Counted from the stretch's first letter, positions 35,675 through 45,101 are shown. The stretch: DNA of 64,000 bases from Mucilaginibacter straminoryzae (GCF_022953055.1 NZ_JALJEJ010000001.1:434001-498000); one strand, 5' to 3'. Program-made: numbers and translations. Notes: generated from the sequence alone by a model not told the origin.

Positions 35675-36740
35675 ACCTATATTACCGGCTAATCCGCAAC
35701 CTATTGTAATTATAGGGGCAGGGGGCATTGTTAATGATGCGCACTTGCCGGCTTATCAAAAAGCAGGGTTCGAGGTGTATGGTATTACCAACCGTAACCG
35801 CAGCAGGGCCGATGACCTGGCAGCTAAATTTGGTATCCCAAATGTATTTGATACCGTTGCCGATGCTGTAGCAAACGCACCTGCAAACACGGTTTACGAT
35901 ATTACCATTATGCCCGAGAAGTTTGTGGAGACATTAAACCAACTGCCAGACGGTAGTGCGGTGCTGATCCAGAAACCAATGGGCGATTACTTCTGGCAGA
36001 GCAAGGAGATACTGGAAGTTTGCCGCCGTAAAAACCTGGTTGCAGCTATTAATTGCCAATTACGTTTTGCTCCTTTTGTAAGCGCCGCCAGATACATGAT
36101 CGAGCAGGGCATGATTGGTACTTTGTACGATATGGAAGTACGTGTTACATTGGAAACACCCTGGCACCTGTTCCCTTTCGTGATGGTGCATCCGAGGTTA
36201 GAAATTCAATATCATAGTATCCATTATATCGACCTGTTGCGGTCATTCCTCGGCGACCCTCATAGCGTGATGGCTAAAACGCTGAAGCATCCGGCAAAGG
36301 AATTGTCTTCAAGCCGGTCTACCATTCTATTGGATTACGGTGATACCATGCATGCGGTGATCAATACCAACCATGATCATTCTTTCGGCCCCCATAACCA
36401 GGAAAGCTTTATTAAGTGGGAGGGTACCAGGGGCGCGATCAAAGCTCGCATGGGATTACTGATGGACTACCCCCATGGTGTGCCCGATAAGTTTGAGTAT
36501 TGTATTGTTGAGGAAGGTAAACAGCCGGCGTGGAAAGAACTGCAATTGGAAGGATCCTGGTTCCCCGATGCATTTGTAGGGACGATGGCCAGCCTGATGC
36601 GCTATAAATCAGGTGAAACAGACGTGCTGCCAACCAGCGTGGAAGATGTAATTAAAACCATGGCAGTAGTGGAAAGCGCTTACCAATCCAGCGATAATGG
36701 AGGTGTAAAATTAGCTGATAAACTAAAAGAGATTAATTAA
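35658..36740 (+). CDS. Gfo/Idh/MocA family NAD(P)-dependent oxidoreductase
   Basis: This family oxidises or reduces sugars, inositols and sugar acids with NAD(P). The 360-residue protein has the Rossmann start PIVIIGAGGIVNDAHLPAY (near 16-34) and NRNRSRADDLAAKFGIP. The EKP-type motif appears as IQKPMGDYF, where Q replaces the usual Glu next to the catalytic lysine. HSIHYIDLLRSFLG carries the second active-site region with the conserved His and Asp. It overlaps the upstream gene by 17 bases and precedes the MaoC-like gene by 16 bases. A sugar or sugar-acid dehydrogenase step is the best guess; substrate unknown. Confidence 0.85.
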   Translation: MQIPYKPILPANPQPIVIIGAGGIVNDAHLPAYQKAGFEVYGITNRNRSRADDLAAKFGIPNVFDTVADAVANAPANTVYDITIMPEKFVETLNQLPDGSAVLIQKPMGDYFWQSKEILEVCRRKNLVAAINCQLRFAPFVSAARYMIEQGMIGTLYDMEVRVTLETPWHLFPFVMVHPRLEIQYHSIHYIDLLRSFLGDPHSVMAKTLKHPAKELSSSRSTILLDYGDTMHAVINTNHDHSFGPHNQESFIKWEGTRGAIKARMGLLMDYPHGVPDKFEYCIVEEGKQPAWKELQLEGSWFPDAFVGTMASLMRYKSGETDVLPTSVEDVIKTMAVVESAYQSSDNGGVKLADKLKEIN

Positions 36741-36756
36741 AGCGACGACTTAAGAC

Positions 36757-37200
36757 ATGTATTTCAAATCGACTTTTTTTGAAGATTATACCGTTGGCGA
36801 TAAAAGAGTAACCCTGGGAAGAACCATCACCGAGACAGATTTTGTGGTACACGCCGGCCATACCGGCGATTTCTTTCCGCATCATCTGGATGAAGAATGG
36901 TGCAAAACCCAGCCCTTTAAACAACGTATTGCACACGGCACCATGATCTTTGCTATCGGTATCGGTTTAACGGCTTCAGAAATTAATCCAGAAGCTTTTT
37001 CAAAAGGATATGACAAGCTGCGGTTTGTAAAGCCTGTTTTTATCGGCGATACCATTCATTCAGAAGTAACGATAGCCGAAAAAACAGACGCTAAGAAACC
37101 GGAGTTTGGAACGGTAACAGAACACGTAGAGGTAATTAACCAGCATGGCGAGGTGGTACTGGTCTGCGATCATTTGCTTATTGCAAAACGGAAGCAATAA
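36757..37200 (+). CDS. MaoC-type hydratase/dehydratase
   Basis: The 147-residue hot-dog-fold protein matches MaoC-like enoyl-CoA hydratases/dehydratases. Visible are [12 protein letters not shown] near the N-terminus, [23 protein letters not shown] with the catalytic Asp/His region (about residues 25-50), and [17 protein letters not shown] with the AHG turn of the active site. Such enzymes add or remove water from acyl-CoA thioesters, so a CoA-thioester intermediate made by the neighbouring CoA-transferases would be a fitting substrate. It lies 16 bases after the oxidoreductase gene and 51 bases before the permease gene. Confidence 0.85.
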   Translation: MYFKSTFFEDYTVGDKRVTLGRTITETDFVVHAGHTGDFFPHHLDEEWCKTQPFKQRIAHGTMIFAIGIGLTASEINPEAFSKGYDKLRFVKPVFIGDTIHSEVTIAEKTDAKKPEFGTVTEHVEVINQHGEVVLVCDHLLIAKRKQ

Positions 37201-37251
37201 CGTATTTTCAAAGCCTGTTAAACCAGACGTAAAATTTTAGAGAAGAAATTC

Positions 37252-38562
37252 ATGGCATTAGTTACCGACACCGATTCTGGCCTTGTTGCCGAAACCAACA
37301 CCAAAGGCAAAAGTTATGTTTTACCGTTCATGCTCATCGTCAGCCTGTTCTTTTTGTGGGGGATGGCCCATAACCTGGATTCCATCCTGATCCCGCACTT
37401 AAGAAAAGCCTGTCAGCTGAAAAACTGGCAATCTACATTGATTGATACTTCGGTGTTTATGGCCTACTTCCTGATGGCGATACCTGCCGGTATTTTATTA
37501 AAGAAATTCGGCTACAAAAGCAGTATCATCATCGGCCTTTCGCTGTTTGCTTTAGGTGCATTTTTGTTTGTGCCTGCTGCAAATACGCTTAATTATGCCG
37601 TGTTTTTAGGTGCTTTGTTTATTATCGGTTGCGGTTTGGCAACGCTGGAAACAGCCGCTAATCCGTATGCTACAGTTTTGGGCGACCCGGCAGGGGCTAC
37701 CACGCGTATCAATTTGGCTGCCGCCTTTAACGGTTTGGCTACCATTGCCGGGCCGTACCTGGGTACCCTGTTTATTCTATCAGGAAAAGAATATAGTAAA
37801 GAGCAACTGGCTGCTATGGCAACCGATGAGCGCGCACATTATTTAATGGGCGAGGCGGCTTCGGTAAAAATGCCCTACATTGTTTTAGGTTGTGTACTGA
37901 TTGCCGTGGCTTTGCTTTTCAAATTCAGTAACCTGCCAGAGATTAAAAACACCTCTAAAGAACCCACTACAGGCGGTAGTTTTATCGGCGTATTGCGCCA
38001 CCGGCATTTGCTATGGGCGGTTATTGCCCAGTTCTTTTATGTGGGCGCGCAGGTGTGTGTAACCAGCTTCTTTATCCGTATGGCAAGGCAGGGCGGCCAT
38101 TTCGACGAGAAAACTGCCGGTACTTACCTTAGCTGGCTTTACGGTGGCTTATTCGTTACCGGAAGGTTTGCCGGTACGTTCCTGTTAAAATACGTCAAAT
38201 CGAATATACTCCTGTCCATCTATGCAGTGGTGGCCATTTTGCTTTGCCTGGTTGCCATTCTGGGCGATGGTAGTTATGTGATCTATGCACTTGGAGGTGT
38301 GGGCTTCTTTATGTCTATTATGTTCCCAACCATTTTTGCACTGGGTGTAGATGGCCTGGGTGATGATACCAAACCAGGTTCATCATGGATCATTATGTCG
38401 ATTGTTGGCGGCGCTATACTGCCGGTAATTATGGGGCTGATCATTGATAAGAACAATGATAATGTACAGTCGGGCTATATCATTCCGCTGTTATGCTTCG
38501 TCGTTATCCTTTATTTCGGCCTCAATGGCTATAAGATCAAAAAACAGCTGATTACTACTTAA
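37252..38562 (+). CDS. FucP-type sugar MFS transporter
   Basis: The 436-residue protein is a 12-helix major facilitator superfamily permease of the fucose:proton symporter branch. Characteristic are FFLWGMAHNLDSILIPHLRKA in the first helices (about 33-53), PAGILLKKFGYKSSIIIG as the loop 2-3 motif, and LATLETAANPYATVLG in helix 5. The usual conserved Asp/Asn pair of FucP is seen as HNLDSIL. It should import a neutral or acidic sugar across the inner membrane with protons. It is the membrane component of the first half of the locus and lies just 6 bases upstream of the RuBisCO-like gene. Confidence 0.87.
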   Translation: MALVTDTDSGLVAETNTKGKSYVLPFMLIVSLFFLWGMAHNLDSILIPHLRKACQLKNWQSTLIDTSVFMAYFLMAIPAGILLKKFGYKSSIIIGLSLFALGAFLFVPAANTLNYAVFLGALFIIGCGLATLETAANPYATVLGDPAGATTRINLAAAFNGLATIAGPYLGTLFILSGKEYSKEQLAAMATDERAHYLMGEAASVKMPYIVLGCVLIAVALLFKFSNLPEIKNTSKEPTTGGSFIGVLRHRHLLWAVIAQFFYVGAQVCVTSFFIRMARQGGHFDEKTAGTYLSWLYGGLFVTGRFAGTFLLKYVKSNILLSIYAVVAILLCLVAILGDGSYVIYALGGVGFFMSIMFPTIFALGVDGLGDDTKPGSSWIIMSIVGGAILPVIMGLIIDKNNDNVQSGYIIPLLCFVVILYFGLNGYKIKKQLITT

Positions 38563-38568
38563 TATAAA

Positions 38569-39813
38569 ATGGAAAGAGTTACCGGAAGGTATTACATTGA
38601 AACACCGCTTGCGGTAGAAAAGGCAGCGCAGGTACTGGTAGGCGAGCAATCCAGCGGTACGTTTGTGGCAGTGCCCGGCGAAACAGAGGAACTGAAGTCA
38701 CGTTTTGCCGCAAGGGTTGAATCAATTGAATTATTAGAATCGGTAACAGAACCCGCTATCCCGGGGCTAAAAGCTAACGGCAGTTTGTATCACCGGGCAA
38801 ATATTGAAGTGTCCTGGTCGGTAGAGAACTTTGGTTACAACTTGCCTACGCTTATTTCTACTTTACAGGGTAACTTGTACGAGCTGACGCAGTTTACCGG
38901 CCTGAAGCTGATGGATATTCAGTTGCCGGATAACTTCAGCAATTATTACCGCGGGCCTAAGTTCGGGATCGAAGGTTGCCGTACATTAACAGGTGTACAA
39001 GGCAGGCCGTTGATCGGTACCATTATTAAGCCGAGCATTGGCCTTACGCCGCAACAAACTGCCGGGCTGGTAAAAACGCTGGCAGAGGCGGGGATTGATT
39101 TTGTGAAGGATGATGAACTGATGTCGTCATCGGCAAACTCCGGATTTGAAGACCGGGTTGATGCCATTATGCAGGTAATTAATGCCCATGCAGACAAAAC
39201 CGGTAAAAAGGTAATGTACGCCTTTAATATCAGCGATGAGTTGGACAGTATGCTGCGCCGGTACGAATACATTTTAAACGCTGGCGGTACCTGTGCCATG
39301 CTTAGCTTAAACAGCGTTGGGCTTTCGGGCGTAAAGAAGATTTGCGACCAGGGTGCGCTGGTCATCCACGGGCACCGTAACGGCTGGGGGATGCTTAACA
39401 GGCACCCGTTATTGGGGATTGAATTTCCGGCCTATCAGAAACTCTGGCGGTTAAGCGGGGTAGATCAGATCCATGTTAACGGTATTCAGAATAAATTCTG
39501 GGAGTCGGATGATTCTGTTGTTCGCTCTATCGAAGCCTGCCTGAAGCCTTTGACTAACGGCACTACGGTTCTGCCGGTGGTGTCGTCCGGGCAATGGGGC
39601 GGCCAGGCTTTTGAAACCTACCGTCGTGCACAAACGGTCGACTTGCTCTACATGGCAGGCGGTGGTATTATGGCACATCCCGACGGCCCAACCGGTGGTG
39701 TTATCGCTTTACAGCAAGCCTGGAAAGGTGCGGTTGAAGGTTTAACGCTGGAGCAGGCGGCATTGCAGTATCCCGAGTTTGGTAATTCGGTAAAAAAATT
39801 CGGTAAAGCGTAA
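38569..39813 (+). CDS. RuBisCO-like protein (form IV)
   Basis: RuBisCO-like proteins share the RuBisCO barrel but catalyse other enolisation or decarboxylation reactions. The 414-residue protein has GTIIKPSIGLTP with K154, then DFVKDDELMSS with K180-D181-D182-E183, the Mg2+-binding carbamylatable lysine and acid ligands of true RuBisCO, and HGHRNGWGMLNRHP in the loop-5 region. Immediately behind lies a DUF1537 kinase gene, the pairing known for the D-apionate enzymes OiaK with OiaX or OiaT, which act on 3-oxo-isoapionate 4-phosphate. That role here is an inference. Alternatives are another phosphorylated branched or four-carbon sugar acid, or a methionine-salvage enolase-type activity, which the genomic setting makes less likely. 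Confidence 0.82.
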   Translation: MERVTGRYYIETPLAVEKAAQVLVGEQSSGTFVAVPGETEELKSRFAARVESIELLESVTEPAIPGLKANGSLYHRANIEVSWSVENFGYNLPTLISTLQGNLYELTQFTGLKLMDIQLPDNFSNYYRGPKFGIEGCRTLTGVQGRPLIGTIIKPSIGLTPQQTAGLVKTLAEAGIDFVKDDELMSSSANSGFEDRVDAIMQVINAHADKTGKKVMYAFNISDELDSMLRRYEYILNAGGTCAMLSLNSVGLSGVKKICDQGALVIHGHRNGWGMLNRHPLLGIEFPAYQKLWRLSGVDQIHVNGIQNKFWESDDSVVRSIEACLKPLTNGTTVLPVVSSGQWGGQAFETYRRAQTVDLLYMAGGGIMAHPDGPTGGVIALQQAWKGAVEGLTLEQAALQYPEFGNSVKKFGKA

Positions 39814-41214
39814 ATGGGGCAGCAAGGGTTCTTACTGGCCTATTACGGCGACGATTTTACCGGGTCGACCGATGCGCTCGAATTCCTGAGTCGTGCCGGT
39901 ATTAACACGGTTCTGTTTCTGGAACCGCCCGGGCCCGAGCAGTTAAAGCGCTTTAACGGTCTGCAGGCGATTGGTGTAGCAGGCATGAGCCGTTCTATGC
40001 CGCCGCAGGAAATGGAAGAAGTGCTGACACGCGACTTTACAAAGCTTAAAGACATAGGTGCGCGACACATACATTATAAGGTTTGCTCCACGTTTGATTC
40101 CTCGCCAGCCATTGGCAGTATAGGAAAAGCTATTGATGTGGGGGCAAGCGTGTTTCAAAATAAAATTATCCCGCTGCTGGTGGCTGCGCCAGCATTGGGC
40201 AGGTACTGTTTATTCGGTAATCTGTTTGCCCGGATGGGTATTGGCAGCACTGGGCAGATCTACCGGCTGGACCGCCACCCGTCTATGAGTAAGCATCCGG
40301 TTACTCCGGCCGACGAAAGCGATCTGCCCCTGCATTTGGCAAGGCAGACGTTAAAAAACATCGGGTTGATAGACGTATTACAGTTGGAGCAACCGGTGGA
40401 TGAGGTCAACGCAGCCGTAAATAATTTATTGAAAGCCGACAACGAGATTATTTTGTTCGACGGCCTGGAAGAAAAGCATCTGACCAAAGTGGGCGAATTG
40501 ATGGACCGCAATGCAGCGGCTGATCAGCCCTTGTTTTCCGTAGGATCATCCGGAATTGAAATGGCCCTCGGCAGTTATTGGCAGCAAATGCAAGTGATAA
40601 AAGATAAACCAGAGTGGCCTGCTATCTCAGCTACAGACTGCATATTAGTGATATCGGGCAGTTGTTCGCCGGTTACGGCACGGCAGATAGAAACCGCACT
40701 GGATAATGGTTTTGAAGAAGTGGCGATTGATACGCAGGCGCTGATCGGGGCCGTTCATCCTGGTAACCTGGTGAACTTTTATGCCGATGAAGCATGCGAA
40801 GCTATTCAATCCGGTAAAAGCGTAGTGATCCACACCAGTACAGGTAATGATGACGAGCGGGTGGCCGCTGCGTTGGCGGCACTTGCCGGTAAAGGCTTAA
40901 CCGGGCACCAGATCAGTAAGGAAACGGCCAGGTTATTCGGAACTGCTCTGGGGCAGATTGCCCAAAAAGTGCTTCAGCAAACTACCGTAAAGCGGCTGGT
41001 GATTGCAGGCGGCGATACATCTGGCTACGCGGCAAGAGGCCTGGGCATAGAAGCTGTTGAAATGATCGCAACTGTTGTTCCGGGTGCGCCCTTATGCCGC
41101 GCTTATTCTACTAATAAAGTGGTAGATGGGCTTGAAGTGAATATCAAAGGCGGCCAGGTGGGCGACGAAAATTATTTTTTAACGGTGTTAAAGGGAAACG
41201 ATTATAAACCATGA
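39814..41214 (+). CDS. DUF1537 four-carbon acid sugar kinase family protein
   Basis: DUF1537 proteins phosphorylate acid sugars such as threonate, erythronate, oxo-tetronates and 3-oxo-isoapionate, making them substrates for aldolases, dehydrogenases or RuBisCO-like enzymes. The 466-residue protein starts with YYGDDFTGSTDALEFLSRAG (N-terminal substrate domain), contains CSTFDSSPAIGSIGKA, and ends with VIAGGDTSGYAARGLG and NIKGGQVGDENYF (nucleotide domain). It begins on the base after the RuBisCO-like stop codon and overlaps the next gene by 4 bases. Co-location with a RuBisCO-like protein makes the phosphorylation of its substrate the obvious job. Confidence 0.87.
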   Translation: MGQQGFLLAYYGDDFTGSTDALEFLSRAGINTVLFLEPPGPEQLKRFNGLQAIGVAGMSRSMPPQEMEEVLTRDFTKLKDIGARHIHYKVCSTFDSSPAIGSIGKAIDVGASVFQNKIIPLLVAAPALGRYCLFGNLFARMGIGSTGQIYRLDRHPSMSKHPVTPADESDLPLHLARQTLKNIGLIDVLQLEQPVDEVNAAVNNLLKADNEIILFDGLEEKHLTKVGELMDRNAAADQPLFSVGSSGIEMALGSYWQQMQVIKDKPEWPAISATDCILVISGSCSPVTARQIETALDNGFEEVAIDTQALIGAVHPGNLVNFYADEACEAIQSGKSVVIHTSTGNDDERVAAALAALAGKGLTGHQISKETARLFGTALGQIAQKVLQQTTVKRLVIAGGDTSGYAARGLGIEAVEMIATVVPGAPLCRAYSTNKVVDGLEVNIKGGQVGDENYFLTVLKGNDYKP

Positions 41215-41873
41215 GTAACAAAACATTAGGATTGATCCATACTTCGGCAACGCTGATCCCTGTATTTCAGCAGTTGTGTAAAGAACATTTACCCGGCGTA
41301 ACCACCTTCAACATTGTAGATGATAGCCTTGTGAAGAATATTATCAGCAGGGGTGGTCTTACACCTGCTATCAGCAAGCGGGTTGCAGATTATGTCGCCT
41401 CGGCACAAGATTCAGGTGCAGATTATATTATGGTCACCTGCTCTTCTATAGGTGCGGCTGTTGAAGCCGCGGCGGCAGACGCCAAGGTTCCGGTGCTGCG
41501 TGTTGATCAGCCGATGGCAGACGAAGCTGTTAAAATGGGTAAACGTATAGGCGTGATTGCCACTTTAGCAACAACGCTGGAACCGACGAGCGACCTGGTA
41601 AAGCGCCGTGCAGAAGTTGCAGGGAAAGAGATAGAATTGGTTGCGAAGCTATGCGAAGGTGCTTTTGATGCCCTGATGAGCGGCGATGCTGCTACCCATG
41701 ATGCTATTGTAACGGCTGCACTGCGCGAACTGTCGCCACAGGTAGATGTAATTCTGCTGGCGCAGGCTTCTATGGCACGCGTGGTAGATGCGCTTGACGA
41801 AGCAGATAAAAAAACGCCTATTGTGGCTAGCCCGCCTACGGCCATTCAGTACCTGGCAACGGTGATGCAATAA
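41211..41873 (+). CDS. Asp/Glu/hydantoin racemase-fold protein
   Basis: The 220-residue protein resembles the Asp/Glu/hydantoin racemase superfamily, which uses two cysteines for proton transfer or, in maleate-isomerase-like members, one cysteine. One candidate is in MVTCSSIGAAVEAA (about residue 84); a second, in KLCEGAFDAL, sits near 147, the approximate place of the partner cysteine. It may therefore be an epimerase or racemase of a hydroxy or amino acid. The start ATG overlaps the kinase stop codon by 4 bases; the next gene starts 3 bases after its stop codon. The substrate should be a sugar acid of the same pathway. Confidence 0.75.
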   Translation: MSNKTLGLIHTSATLIPVFQQLCKEHLPGVTTFNIVDDSLVKNIISRGGLTPAISKRVADYVASAQDSGADYIMVTCSSIGAAVEAAAADAKVPVLRVDQPMADEAVKMGKRIGVIATLATTLEPTSDLVKRRAEVAGKEIELVAKLCEGAFDALMSGDAATHDAIVTAALRELSPQVDVILLAQASMARVVDALDEADKKTPIVASPPTAIQYLATVMQ

Positions 41874-41876
41874 AGA

Positions 41877-43184
41877 ATGAAAACGCTGCGTAAATTTTGC
41901 CTGCTCATCAGCATTGGATCGGCGCTGGTCTTATCGGCCGGCTTGCTGTTTCAAAAAGCAGATTCATGGCATCCGGCAGCGGTAGCGTTTTGCTTTTTCG
42001 GCGCGATAGGCCTGGATGCTGTTCCTTCACTGAAAAATTATCAATACACCGCTTGGATCATCACGGCGGTAGTAGCAGCCATGATCTACCCAACAGCCTT
42101 TCTGAAAGTAGGAGGGTTCGACCTGCGTAATAAATGGCTTATCCTGGCGGTAGTGCAAATGGTGATGTTCGGGATGGGTATTCAAATGGGGCTGAAAGAT
42201 TTTACCGGCCTGGGTAGTACAGGAAAAGGGGTACTGATCGGTCTGGCCTGTCACTTTACCGTGATGCCGTTGATGGGCCTGTTGCTGACTAAAGTTTTTA
42301 AGTTCGAGCCGGAGATTGCCGCAGGGGTGATCCTGATCGGCTCTTGCTCCAGCGGACTGGCATCAAACGTAATGGTATACCTTGCCCGTGCCAACCTGGT
42401 GCTGTCGGTTACGGTAACGGCAATGGCTACTTTAGCCGCTCCGTTTCTTACACCGGTATTAATGAAGCTGCTGGCCGGAACGCTCATCCAGATCAGATTC
42501 ATCAGTATGATGATGGAGATCATTAAAATTGTACTGGTACCTATCGGTGCGGCGCTTTTGCATGATTATTTGAAGCATGCCATGCCTGCCAGAAAGCGAA
42601 TGGTGTACATCCTGGCGATGCTCTGCGTGGCGTATCTGCTTGCGCTCCCTGCCGGGTTGTATCATTGGTATGAAGATCATTTTTCTGCCGCTGCGTTGCA
42701 ATCGGCAGAGGTATTTGCCTTTCTAACGGGTGCATTTATAGTAGGTGTAGTCTATCATGCGCTTTATCAACTGAAACGAAGTATAGATAGCTTCGTTCCC
42801 TATCTTTCCATGGCCGGTATCGTTTACTTTACAGCGGTTACAACAGCCGCCGGGCGCGATAACCTTTTAAATGTTGGTTTGTTGCTGTTCCTTGCTTCGG
42901 TGATCCATAATGGCGCAGGATATTTCTTTGGCTACTGGCTTAGTCGTTTGTTTGGTTTAGACAAAAACTCTGCGCGTACAGTAGCTTTTGAGGTAGGGCT
43001 ACAGAATGGCGGAATGGCATCCGGCCTGGCGGGTACTATGGGAAAATTAGCAACGGTGGGCCTTGCCCCGGCTGTGTTTAGCCCCTGGATGAATATTTCT
43101 GGTTCGCTGCTGGCAAATTACTGGCGAAAGCGACCAGTTGAAAATGCTGAATCTGCTGACGCTAATACAAAAGCTGAAAAATAG
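41877..43184 (+). CDS. Bile acid:sodium symporter family (BASS) transporter 1
   Basis: The 435-residue protein has about ten hydrophobic helices and the BASS signatures FGMGIQMGLKDF, GSCSSGLASNVMVYLA (crossing-helix motif), and VGLQNGGMASGLAGTMGK near the C-terminus, with the Na+-site residues of that region intact. BASS proteins move organic acids such as bile acids, pantoate or 2-keto acids with sodium. It sits three bases behind the racemase-like gene and before the regulatory genes, so a sugar acid or keto acid is the natural cargo. A shorter paralogue closes the locus. Confidence 0.85.
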   Translation: MKTLRKFCLLISIGSALVLSAGLLFQKADSWHPAAVAFCFFGAIGLDAVPSLKNYQYTAWIITAVVAAMIYPTAFLKVGGFDLRNKWLILAVVQMVMFGMGIQMGLKDFTGLGSTGKGVLIGLACHFTVMPLMGLLLTKVFKFEPEIAAGVILIGSCSSGLASNVMVYLARANLVLSVTVTAMATLAAPFLTPVLMKLLAGTLIQIRFISMMMEIIKIVLVPIGAALLHDYLKHAMPARKRMVYILAMLCVAYLLALPAGLYHWYEDHFSAAALQSAEVFAFLTGAFIVGVVYHALYQLKRSIDSFVPYLSMAGIVYFTAVTTAAGRDNLLNVGLLLFLASVIHNGAGYFFGYWLSRLFGLDKNSARTVAFEVGLQNGGMASGLAGTMGKLATVGLAPAVFSPWMNISGSLLANYWRKRPVENAESADANTKAEK

Positions 43185-43372
43185 TTATATCAGGTCTATC
43201 AGCCGGGTTTAATCGTCTTATTTCCTTTTCTAAAAATCGCAACATGTTGCCGGTCAGCGCGGGGCAATTGGCTGATGTTAAAGAAATTTCCATTGTTAAT
43301 TTTATGTTTCCTTTATTTGAATTAAAAAAATAATTACATTGGGTTAAAATTTCCGCCAATTACAGCTGACCA

Positions 43373-43942
43373 ATGAGAGGGTTTAACCTAAAGGAAGATT
43401 TTAACTTTGATGAAATTTTTGAAGCCTATAAACACCAGGTTTATATGCAGGTATACGCCATCGCAAAATCTGAATACGCAGCTGAAGAACTTACCCAGGA
43501 AATTTTTATCAAACTTTGGCTGAATAAGGATGCGCTGAAAGATGTAAAAAATATGGGCGGCTATATTTATACCATCGTTCGCAATTATTCGCTCAACTAC
43601 CTACGCAAAGCAGCCAGTGATACCCGCCTGGTGAACGAGTTGCTGAGAACAGCCGTTCCTTGCAGTAATGAACTGGAATCTTTTATAGATGCTTCGGAGT
43701 GCAAAAAACTAATCTCGAAAGCCGTTAGTCAGCTTTCACCGCAACGTCAGCTGGTTTATAAACTAAGCCGCGAAGAAGGCTTAAGTTATGATGAGATCGC
43801 CGGTAAACTTAACCTGTCAAAAAATACCGTAAAGAACCATTTAGTAGCTGCTTTGAGTTATATTAATGCGTTTTTGGTGAAAAATGATGTTAATCCCACC
43901 CTTGTTGCTATTCTTACCCTGAGTTTTATTAAGTTGTTTTAG
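43373..43942 (+). CDS. ECF-type RNA polymerase sigma factor
   Basis: The 189-residue protein shows sigma-70 region 2 (YAAEELTQEIFIKLWLNKD, then GGYIYTIVRNYSLNYLRK) and region 4 helix-turn-helix (LSPQRQLVYKLSREEGLSY and LNLSKNTVKNHLVAALSYI). It has no large region 1 or 3. It is followed 190 bases later by a FecR-type anti-sigma factor and then SusC with an STN domain, the classic trans-envelope signalling arrangement that switches on SusCD genes when the substrate is present. Its position between the transporter genes and SusC suggests that it controls the SusC-to-BASS2 half and possibly the first half. Confidence 0.9.
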   Translation: MRGFNLKEDFNFDEIFEAYKHQVYMQVYAIAKSEYAAEELTQEIFIKLWLNKDALKDVKNMGGYIYTIVRNYSLNYLRKAASDTRLVNELLRTAVPCSNELESFIDASECKKLISKAVSQLSPQRQLVYKLSREEGLSYDEIAGKLNLSKNTVKNHLVAALSYINAFLVKNDVNPTLVAILTLSFIKLF

Positions 43943-44132
43943 TCTTTTCTTAATATTGGTTCTTTTTTATTGTGAAAATGATAAGAAATTTCCTTTCTTA
44001 TCGTAATTTTGTTATTTCCGTATCTTCTTTTACCTCATTTTGGTTGTAAATCGCTCAACTTGTTTAAAAAAGTTTAAAATCAATTAGTCTATCCTTGCTT
44101 TTGCTGTGTCTTTAGTATAAATCAGCAAAATA

Positions 44133-45101
44133 ATGCAGCATACCAACAGACACACCGAGCTTTTACAGAAGTACATGGATAATGCATGTACCCAGGAGGA
44201 GTTTGGTGAACTGATGGAGCTGATCAAAAATTCGCCCAACCCCGAAGCGTTTGATCAGGCCATGAAAGCTTTCTGGGATAAGTCAGGCGAAAAGGACTTG
44301 CCGGATGGCATAGAGTGGAGCAAGATGCAGCGTAAAATTAAACTGCGTTTATGGGCTTTGCGCCGTACTAAAGTTAAGCTGGCTTTTGCAACCGTTATCC
44401 TGGCGGTATTTTGTATTGGTTATTTATGGAAGAACCGCACTGCCGAAGTAACTGCCCCGGTGGCCTACGTTACCCAGCATTCTTTACCGGGGAAAACCAG
44501 GGTGATTGTATTGGCTGACGGATCGAAAATTACGCTTAATGCGAATAGCGAGCTTACCTACCCGCAGGTATTCAACGCGAAAACCCGCGAGGTTTATTTA
44601 AAAGGCGAAGCTTATTTTGAGGTAGCACACAAAACACATCAGCCGTTTATCATCCATTCAGGAAAAATAAAAACCCAGGTACTGGGTACCACCTTTACCG
44701 TAAGCGCCTATGCTGCCGATCAGCCGCATAATGTTACTGTATTAACAGGTAAGGTTGCCGTAAAGGATGAAGATTCTAAAGAGCTGGTTTTTCTGACCCG
44801 CGGGCAATCTGCCACAACAGAAAAAGGCGCTGCTAAGTTTAAGCTTTCGGCCTTAAAAACACCTGAAGATGCTATTGCCTGGCTGGACGACAAGTTGATG
44901 TTTGATAATACCGACCTGAAAACGGTTGCGCTAAAACTGGGTAATAAGTACGGTGCCCATATTGTGGTATCAGAGCATCTGGCGCACCAGCGTATTACAG
45001 CAGTTTTTCAGGGGCAAAGCCTTCCGGGTATTTTAAATGCCATTACCAGGCTTACACGCAGCGGCTACAAGGCTAACGATAACACGTATACTTTATATTA
45101 A
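44133..45101 (+). CDS. FecR-family anti-sigma factor
   Basis: FecR-like proteins sit in the inner membrane, hold the ECF sigma factor silent and receive a signal from the SusC N-terminal STN domain. The 322-residue protein has an N-terminal cytosolic helical segment (LLQKYMDNACTQEEFGELM), one transmembrane helix (near 83-103, LAFATVILAVFCIGYLW), a FecR domain (SLPGKTRVIVLADGSKITLN, GEAYFEVAHKTHQPF and VLGTTFTVSAY), and a C-terminal DUF4974-like part (DLKTVALKLGNKYG). All parts are complete. It pairs with the sigma factor upstream and the SusC downstream. Confidence 0.92.
   Translation: MQHTNRHTELLQKYMDNACTQEEFGELMELIKNSPNPEAFDQAMKAFWDKSGEKDLPDGIEWSKMQRKIKLRLWALRRTKVKLAFATVILAVFCIGYLWKNRTAEVTAPVAYVTQHSLPGKTRVIVLADGSKITLNANSELTYPQVFNAKTREVYLKGEAYFEVAHKTHQPFIIHSGKIKTQVLGTTFTVSAYAADQPHNVTVLTGKVAVKDEDSKELVFLTRGQSATTEKGAAKFKLSALKTPEDAIAWLDDKLMFDNTDLKTVALKLGNKYGAHIVVSEHLAHQRITAVFQGQSLPGILNAITRLTRSGYKANDNTYTLY

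Noticed and set aside
43162..43293. 44-codon minus-strand frame beginning MEISLTSANCPALTGN
   Set aside because: It overlaps the end of the first BASS gene and the sigma-factor promoter region and has no recognisable family. A short real peptide cannot be excluded, but the evidence is too weak.
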